DNA of 19,386 nt from Acidobacteriota bacterium. Its GTDB lineage: Bacteria; Acidobacteriota; Terriglobia; Terriglobales; Acidobacteriaceae. The translations under genes were made by a program, and so were the position numbers. Positions 14,901 through 19,386 of this stretch are shown in pieces. The stretch is from the NCBI GenBank assembly GCA_021793595.1, contig JAJYSL010000070.1, positions 1-19,386 of the forward strand, written 5' to 3'. How positions within the stretch are numbered: position 1 is the first letter of the stretch; each line of letters begins with the position of its first letter. The notes beneath the pieces are model-generated. The model searched no databases. It saw nothing but the letters and a program-made list of their open reading frames with translations, and had not been told where the DNA came from.

Positions 14901-14924
14901 GCTGCAATCACAAGCGATTGCAGC
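14901..14924. terminator. hairpin downstream of tRNA-Lys, probable terminator or processing structure
   Basis: GCTGCAATC (14901-14909) and GATTGCAGC (14916-14924) are perfect 9-bp arms with a 6-base loop, starting five bases after the tRNA CCA. Only a short TTT (14930-14932) follows on the plus strand, so it is not a textbook intrinsic terminator. It also lies past the 3' end of the convergent minus-strand gene and could serve both. Confidence 0.5.
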
Positions 14925-15022
14925 TGCAGTTTGCCTCAGTTACGCCATCGTTTCGCCTGTCGACCGAGGCTCCAAGCCTGACGTCACAAATCCACTCCGA
15001 ACCCCTGAATGATGCGAACCGA

Positions 15023-17512
15023 TTATTCGCTCGGATAGATCAGGTACGCCTTGCGACGTTCCATGAACTGCTCCACGCTATCGCGCCAGGTATCGGCGAT
15101 GGATTCCGGATCTTCGTGATCTTCGAGTGCCTTGAGCGTCGCCTGATTCGCCAGCAGGCGCGCAATTGCATTCAGGTGATACTGGGTTGGATACATCTTG
15201 TTCAACATCGACGCAATCTCAATGCCCATTTCAGGGACATTCAGCTCATTGCGGTTCGTGATCACGAATTGAACCCCCTTGCAGACTTTGCCAGCGTAGG
15301 GATACGGCGCTTGCGGAGTGAACTCCACTGGGACGAAGCGAATGCCTGGAATCATGCGGCGATTCAGCGCGGCTGCAAATTGTGTCGCGTCAATCCATGG
15401 CGCGCCCATCCAGGCGAACGGCGTGTCCGTGCCGCGGCCTACGGAGATATTCGACGACTCGATCATTCCCAACCCGGGATACAGAGTGGCCTCGTTCAGG
15501 TTACGCAGATTGGGCGATGGATTCACCCAGAGCAGCGAGGTGGAATCGTACCAATCTCCACGCTCCCATCCCTTCATCGCGATCACCGTCAGAGATGCTC
15601 CCAGGTGGCCCTCGCCATTAAAGTACCGCGCCAATTCTCCCATCGTCATGCCGTGGCGGACTGGCAACGGCATAAAACCGGTGTAACTGGAGCGACCGGC
15701 ATCCGAAACCGGACCTTGAACAAAGGAGCCATTGATCGGATCCGGTCGATCGAGGATCACTATATCTGTTCCCGTGTGTGCCGCTGCCTGAAGGAAATAG
15801 GCGACAGCCGTTTCATACGTATAGAAACGGACCCCAGCATCGCGCAGATCAATAACCACCGCATCCAAATGGCGCAGCTTTTTTATCGGAGGATGGCGCT
15901 CGGCGGCGGTCGCCCCATACATGCTGACCACTGGCAATCCAGTCGCCTTATCGCTGCTGCCGGAAATGTCGGTGGTATCCATCTTTCCGGTGATCCCATG
16001 TTCCGGACTGAACAGCGTTGTCACCTTCAAACCTGGAACTTTGGCGGGCGCATCGTGGAACAAGACATCGATAGTGCGCCGGCCATGACTATCCAACCCG
16101 GTCTGATTGCTGAGTATGCCCACGCGCAAATGTCCACCGTGCTTTTTTTCCAACTCCGCCAGCGGAGCAAAATTTTCCTGCTCCAATACATCGATGCCCG
16201 TTTCCACAGTGCCGTTGCGACTGGGCCATCGACGCATATCGGTCAAAGACTCGTTGTACCCGGTGAGGCGAGAAATTTCTCGTCCCGACTCGGGAATCTG
16301 AATATCAAGCGCCTGGGCGGCAGCGTTGGCCAGTTCCCCTTCCAGCGGAATGGTGTTTGGACGGCGGTCGGGATAGTTGCGATTGCTGAGAAAAATCACA
16401 TAACTATCGCTCCACGGATCCATCCAGATGTCGGTTCCAGTCCAGCCGGTATGCCCGAAGCTACCCACCGGAAACAACTCGCCGCGATTGCCCGAAAATG
16501 GGCTTTCGATGTCCCATCCCAGGCCACGCAGAGCGACAGCGGTAGCAGGGTTCTGAGGAGTTGTCATCTTCTCAGCCGTCAGCCGGTTCAGGGGAAATTT
16601 GCTCGGCCTGCCCGCCAGCAGATCCAGCAGGTTCTGAGCGAAGATCGAAAGATCGTTGGCGGTGCTGAACAGACCCGCATGGCCGGCGACGCCGCCCATT
16701 CTTCTGGATGTGGGATCGTTCACCACGCCCTGGAGCATGTGATGATCTTCGTCGTATTGAGTCGGTGCGATGTCGGTGCGCCACGAATTGGGAGGGAGGA
16801 AGCGCGTATGATCCATTCCCATCGGAGCGAACACATACTTCGCGGTGTATTCATCGAGCGTCATGCCGCTGAGTTTTTCGACCAGCGCGCCCATCATGAT
16901 GAAGTTGATATCGCTATACCGAAATGCAGTGCCAGGCGGTCGTTCAGGCTTGACGGCAAATGCCATGTCATACGCCGTCTGCTTGCCGGTCCATGGGTAG
17001 GACAGGTCCAGGTCCGGGGGCAACCCGGAGTAATGCGTCATGATCTGGCGGATGGTGATGTCCTTTTTCCCGTTGGCGGCAAACTCGGGAAGATATTTCG
17101 ACAACGGATCGTTCAGGCGAAAGCGTCCCTGCTGATACAACTGCATCGCCGCCGTGGTGGTGGCGATCACCTTGGTCAACGAGGCCATATCGAAGACAGT
17201 GTCTTCCGTCATTGCGTTGGGCGTCGGTATCGTGGAGCGATCGCCGTAGGCCTTATGGAACACAACGTGCCCATCGTGGCCGATAAAAATCACCCCTCCC
17301 GGAACCGTCTTGGCCTTCAGCGCAGTCGCCATGATGCGATCAATGCTGCTGAAATCCGGAGAAGTTGTCTGTTGCGCTGTGAGTTGCATCGACAGCAAAA
17401 GAAACAACACGGGCATCGCCCATCGCAGCATCCACATACTTTGGGCAATTGCATCGCTGGAGAGGCGGTTAGAACAATCTTTCGGCGCTGTCGCGCGACT
17501 TTTATTTTGCAT
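15023..17512 (-). CDS. namZ: fusion of AmiE-like serine hydrolase (beta-lactamase fold) and exo-beta-N-acetylmuramidase NamZ (DUF1343, GH171)
   Basis: This protein of about 829 residues has two complete domains. A hydrophobic segment (about 31-48, ending LTAQQ) looks like a signal peptide with a long n-region, so it probably acts in the periplasm. Residues about 50-405 are a class C beta-lactamase/EstB-type domain with the S111-L-T-K114 nucleophile motif, YSD (199-201) and HTG (354-356). B. subtilis AmiE, in this family, removes peptides from MurNAc. Residues about 430-829 match DUF1343, now known as NamZ, which releases MurNAc from the non-reducing end of peptidoglycan chains: LSNQTGLDSHG, FSPEHG (501-506, E504 a likely catalytic residue), DLRDAGVRFYTYE (555-567), WVNPSPN and SVGRGTDTPF. 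In Bacillus the two are separate neighbouring genes. ATG at 17512 is a best guess; ATG 17572 and ATG 17437 are alternatives, none with a good ribosome binding site. It follows the GH9 gene on the same strand by 143 bases. Confidence 0.88.
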   Translation of the reverse strand: MQNKSRATAPKDCSNRLSSDAIAQSMWMLRWAMPVLFLLLSMQLTAQQTTSPDFSSIDRIMATALKAKTVPGGVIFIGHDGHVVFHKAYGDRSTIPTPNAMTEDTVFDMASLTKVIATTTAAMQLYQQGRFRLNDPLSKYLPEFAANGKKDITIRQIMTHYSGLPPDLDLSYPWTGKQTAYDMAFAVKPERPPGTAFRYSDINFIMMGALVEKLSGMTLDEYTAKYVFAPMGMDHTRFLPPNSWRTDIAPTQYDEDHHMLQGVVNDPTSRRMGGVAGHAGLFSTANDLSIFAQNLLDLLAGRPSKFPLNRLTAEKMTTPQNPATAVALRGLGWDIESPFSGNRGELFPVGSFGHTGWTGTDIWMDPWSDSYVIFLSNRNYPDRRPNTIPLEGELANAAAQALDIQIPESGREISRLTGYNESLTDMRRWPSRNGTVETGIDVLEQENFAPLAELEKKHGGHLRVGILSNQTGLDSHGRRTIDVLFHDAPAKVPGLKVTTLFSPEHGITGKMDTTDISGSSDKATGLPVVSMYGATAAERHPPIKKLRHLDAVVIDLRDAGVRFYTYETAVAYFLQAAAHTGTDIVILDRPDPINGSFVQGPVSDAGRSSYTGFMPLPVRHGMTMGELARYFNGEGHLGASLTVIAMKGWERGDWYDSTSLLWVNPSPNLRNLNEATLYPGLGMIESSNISVGRGTDTPFAWMGAPWIDATQFAAALNRRMIPGIRFVPVEFTPQAPYPYAGKVCKGVQFVITNRNELNVPEMGIEIASMLNKMYPTQYHLNAIARLLANQATLKALEDHEDPESIADTWRDSVEQFMERRKAYLIYPSE

Positions 17513-17557
17513 TTTCAACTCACATCGCTTCCTTAGGTTGCATGCAGCAGGCGTGGA

Positions 17558-17594
17558 GTCGCGTGGCGCCATCGGTCAAGGCAGTTCACGCGAC
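17558..17594. repeat. inverted repeat between GH9 and amidase/NamZ genes
   Basis: GTCGCGTG (17558-17565) and CACGCGAC (17587-17594) are perfect 8-bp arms around a 21-base spacer, in the 143-base gap between the two minus-strand genes. There is no T-run after it. It could be an mRNA processing or attenuation element, or an operator. Confidence 0.35.
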
Positions 17595-17655
17595 CGGAAC
17601 AGCAATAACCATTCAGCGGTCGATCTATCGTACGGATCGAGACTTACTACAGCTT

Positions 17656-19386
17656 CTAATAATGCGGCAGGCTTATAGCGTACAGATACCAGGCGGCGTG
17701 AGGCAACCACTCCTCTGTCCATCGCCAATCCTCGTCCAATCCGGTTCGTGCGAAACCCTCATTGAAAGCAATTCCATCCTCATTCTTAAAACCAGCGGTG
17801 ACTCCATTGATAATCGAGCCCGGAGCGCTGGTGTATTTGTACGAACGGAAGAACATGTACGGAACGTTGCCGTGACCGCTTCCCATCAGCATACTTGCGT
17901 CGAACGGATTTCGTCCCAAAATCCAGTGCAGCTGGTTCCAGGCATAGGTTTCCAATTGGCGCTGAAAAGTTGGGTTATCGTTGTAGAGCGGTGCGGCCAT
18001 GCGTGCGGCCGCCGCCAACGAGGCAAGCCGAGCGTTTTCACCTTGCCACCACGGTGCAGCTTCCGTGTCATGCGGAAAGAAGTATGCGCTACGAACCGTG
18101 CCGTCGCCCATGCGAACCAGTTGTCGGGCATATCCAAATGGATTGTTCATCTCAGACGTGATCCAGAGTTCGAAATGCAACGAGCGCGAAACCGCATCGC
18201 GAACCCGCGCCTGCTGGGCTGGACTTGCAATCTGGGCATACTCGAGCAGGCTGACAACCGGCAATCCCGCGTCAGACGGGTGGAAGAACGGACGACTGCC
18301 GTTATCGGCACGCCAGTAGTTATGGTATTTTCCAACGGAAATGAGGCGAGCCATCAGATGGTCGGCTCGCTGATCCGCGGCTTGAAGATACGTCGCATTA
18401 TGGGTGGCCCGATAAAGTTCGGTCGCCGCCATCAGCGCGCAGTAATCGTCCAGAATGTTCTCTTTGCCATCGTTCAGCAGGTCACGATTGTGCGCCGAGA
18501 GGAAGGCAAATGCATCCTCGGCGGCCTTCAGATAGGCGGCGTGATCCATATCGCCGCTGATGGGCATCGTGCTGGCGAGCGCAAGAGCGGCGATCGACAT
18601 GCCGCCACCAGATCGAAAGCTGGCCTGATACGCGTCGGGACCTTCTGCTGGTTTGATCCTTTCTGTGCTATCAGAGGCGCTCGTCTTGATCTGTGTGCGC
18701 CAGTTAGGATTGCCGATTTCACGATCCTTCGCGAGTTTGTTCTTGCCAGGCGCCGAGATCGACTCAAAAAAAGATCCGCCTGGGCGCTTCATGCGAACTA
18801 GAAAGTCCGCGCCGAACAATCCTTCATCCAGCAAACGACGTTCATACTCAGTGAAATTTTCGTTATTGCGGGCTTTCAGTACGCGATAGCTTTCAAGACA
18901 CGACCACGCGACCAACGGCACCTGCTGCGGATTGAAATACGATGTCAAATTTTGATGCGAAAGGTGAATACCGTAATCCCCGGTCGCATCGTACCAACCG
19001 CCGCGCAAGTCGACATATCCGCTACCGTCCGGTAGCCGCAAATGTTCGTCGGCCCGGTTCATATCGCCGCTGGCTCGCTGTCCCTTGAAATAGAAAATGA
19101 TGTTGGAGAGAGTATTTCGCTCCAGAACATTATGGTTGATTGAAAACGAGCATGACGTGATTGCACCGGCTTTGGTGGTTGCCGCGATTTTGTAGTGCCC
19201 CGGCTTCTGGACGGAAGAAAAGTCGGCCAGCCAGAACGTGCGTCCCCACTGATCGACCTGGCCTGCAGGTTTGAAGGGCCCCGTCAACACAACCTTGCCT
19301 GTGTCCGCATCCGTCAGCGTAAAGGTTTCGGGTGTGTCGTGGCTGCCCTGGGTACCGTCGGCAACCACCAACGCCTGCTTCAGATC
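17656..19386 (-). CDS. GH9 family glycoside hydrolase with N-terminal Ig-like (CelD_N) domain, 5' end outside window
   Basis: The frame runs uninterrupted off the right edge, so the true start and any signal peptide are not visible; 576 residues can be read. Residues about 1-85 form a CelD_N immunoglobulin-like domain (FTLTDADTGKVVLTGP, GRTFWLADFSS, GHYKI). The rest is a GH9 (alpha/alpha)6 barrel. The paired aspartates lie in GGWYDATGDYG (D133 and D137), followed by LSHQNLTSYFNPQQVP; near the end come LHWILGRNPFDASM and, at the C terminus, WTEEWLPHAAW, where E558 or E559 should be the acid. GH9 enzymes are best known as cellulases, but the usual DAGDYGK motif has an extra residue here and the HHR motif is absent, so the substrate could be another beta-linked glycan. 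It is the upstream neighbour of the amidase/NamZ fusion and may share its transcript. Confidence 0.88.
   Translation of the reverse strand, partial: DLKQALVVADGTQGSHDTPETFTLTDADTGKVVLTGPFKPAGQVDQWGRTFWLADFSSVQKPGHYKIAATTKAGAITSCSFSINHNVLERNTLSNIIFYFKGQRASGDMNRADEHLRLPDGSGYVDLRGGWYDATGDYGIHLSHQNLTSYFNPQQVPLVAWSCLESYRVLKARNNENFTEYERRLLDEGLFGADFLVRMKRPGGSFFESISAPGKNKLAKDREIGNPNWRTQIKTSASDSTERIKPAEGPDAYQASFRSGGGMSIAALALASTMPISGDMDHAAYLKAAEDAFAFLSAHNRDLLNDGKENILDDYCALMAATELYRATHNATYLQAADQRADHLMARLISVGKYHNYWRADNGSRPFFHPSDAGLPVVSLLEYAQIASPAQQARVRDAVSRSLHFELWITSEMNNPFGYARQLVRMGDGTVRSAYFFPHDTEAAPWWQGENARLASLAAAARMAAPLYNDNPTFQRQLETYAWNQLHWILGRNPFDASMLMGSGHGNVPYMFFRSYKYTSAPGSIINGVTAGFKNEDGIAFNEGFARTGLDEDWRWTEEWLPHAAWYLYAISLPHY

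Noticed and set aside
14820..14924. tRNA-Lys as an integration (att) site
   Set aside because: There is no integrase, phage gene or repeat of the tRNA 3' end in the window.
14861..17536. 891-codon open frame on the plus strand, opposite the amidase/NamZ gene
   Set aside because: It begins inside the tRNA, has no ribosome binding site, and its translation is rich in His/Arg/Gln with no family resemblance. It is a mirror of the codon bias of the real minus-strand gene, which has intact catalytic motifs.

Overview
The window looks like a piece of a GC-rich soil or environmental bacterial chromosome. My best guess is Acidobacteriota (Terriglobia-like), from the mix of genes: a PDZ/multi-membrane histidine kinase paired with a GAFTSA-type sigma54 regulator, a GH9 enzyme with a DATGDYG motif, a fused beta-lactamase-fold/NamZ protein and a GALC-like lectin domain. 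This placement is inference; there is no rRNA or other taxonomic marker. I see no insertion sequence, integrase, phage gene or CRISPR array.

Layout. (1) 1-651: the 3' remnant of a galactocerebrosidase-like (GH59-type) protein whose catalytic part is missing. (2) 656-4867, minus strand: a likely operon read as M20 metallopeptidase, then YyaL/SPATA20-type thioredoxin-fold protein (DUF255), then polyphosphate kinase 2. (3) 4969-7058, plus strand, divergent from (2): a COG2945-like alpha/beta hydrolase and a MOFRL-type glycerate 2-kinase. (4) 7059-7416: a regulatory gap with a consensus-perfect sigma54 (-24/-12) promoter and a 17-bp inverted repeat. (5) 7417-11686, plus strand: a two-gene, translationally overlapping two-component system, a 948-residue PDZ-multiTM-GAF-PAS histidine kinase and an NtrC-class sigma54 activator whose sigma54-contact loop reads GAFTSA rather than GAFTGA. 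(6) 11724-13937, minus strand: a cystathionine gamma-lyase/synthase-type enzyme and a cysteine synthase/cystathionine beta-synthase-type enzyme, together a transsulfuration pair. (7) 14032-14337, minus strand: a small unknown protein with a near-perfect Shine-Dalgarno and a leader containing a 9-bp-stem hairpin. (8) 14820-14895: tRNA-Lys(UUU) with encoded CCA, followed by a strong hairpin. (9) 15023 to the right edge, minus strand: a one-polypeptide fusion of an AmiE-like serine hydrolase with an exo-beta-N-acetylmuramidase (NamZ, DUF1343, GH171), preceded by a GH9 glycoside hydrolase whose N terminus lies beyond the window.

How the parts work together. The most coherent story is region 4-5: a sigma54-dependent activator and its sensor kinase sit behind their own sigma54 promoter, so the system probably amplifies its own expression; its targets are not visible here. 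Region 9 looks like a glycan-scavenging locus: the fusion carries both activities needed to strip the peptide from MurNAc and release MurNAc from peptidoglycan fragments, next to a GH9 enzyme of unknown substrate. The other genes are metabolic or stress housekeeping (polyphosphate, glycerate, sulfur amino acids).
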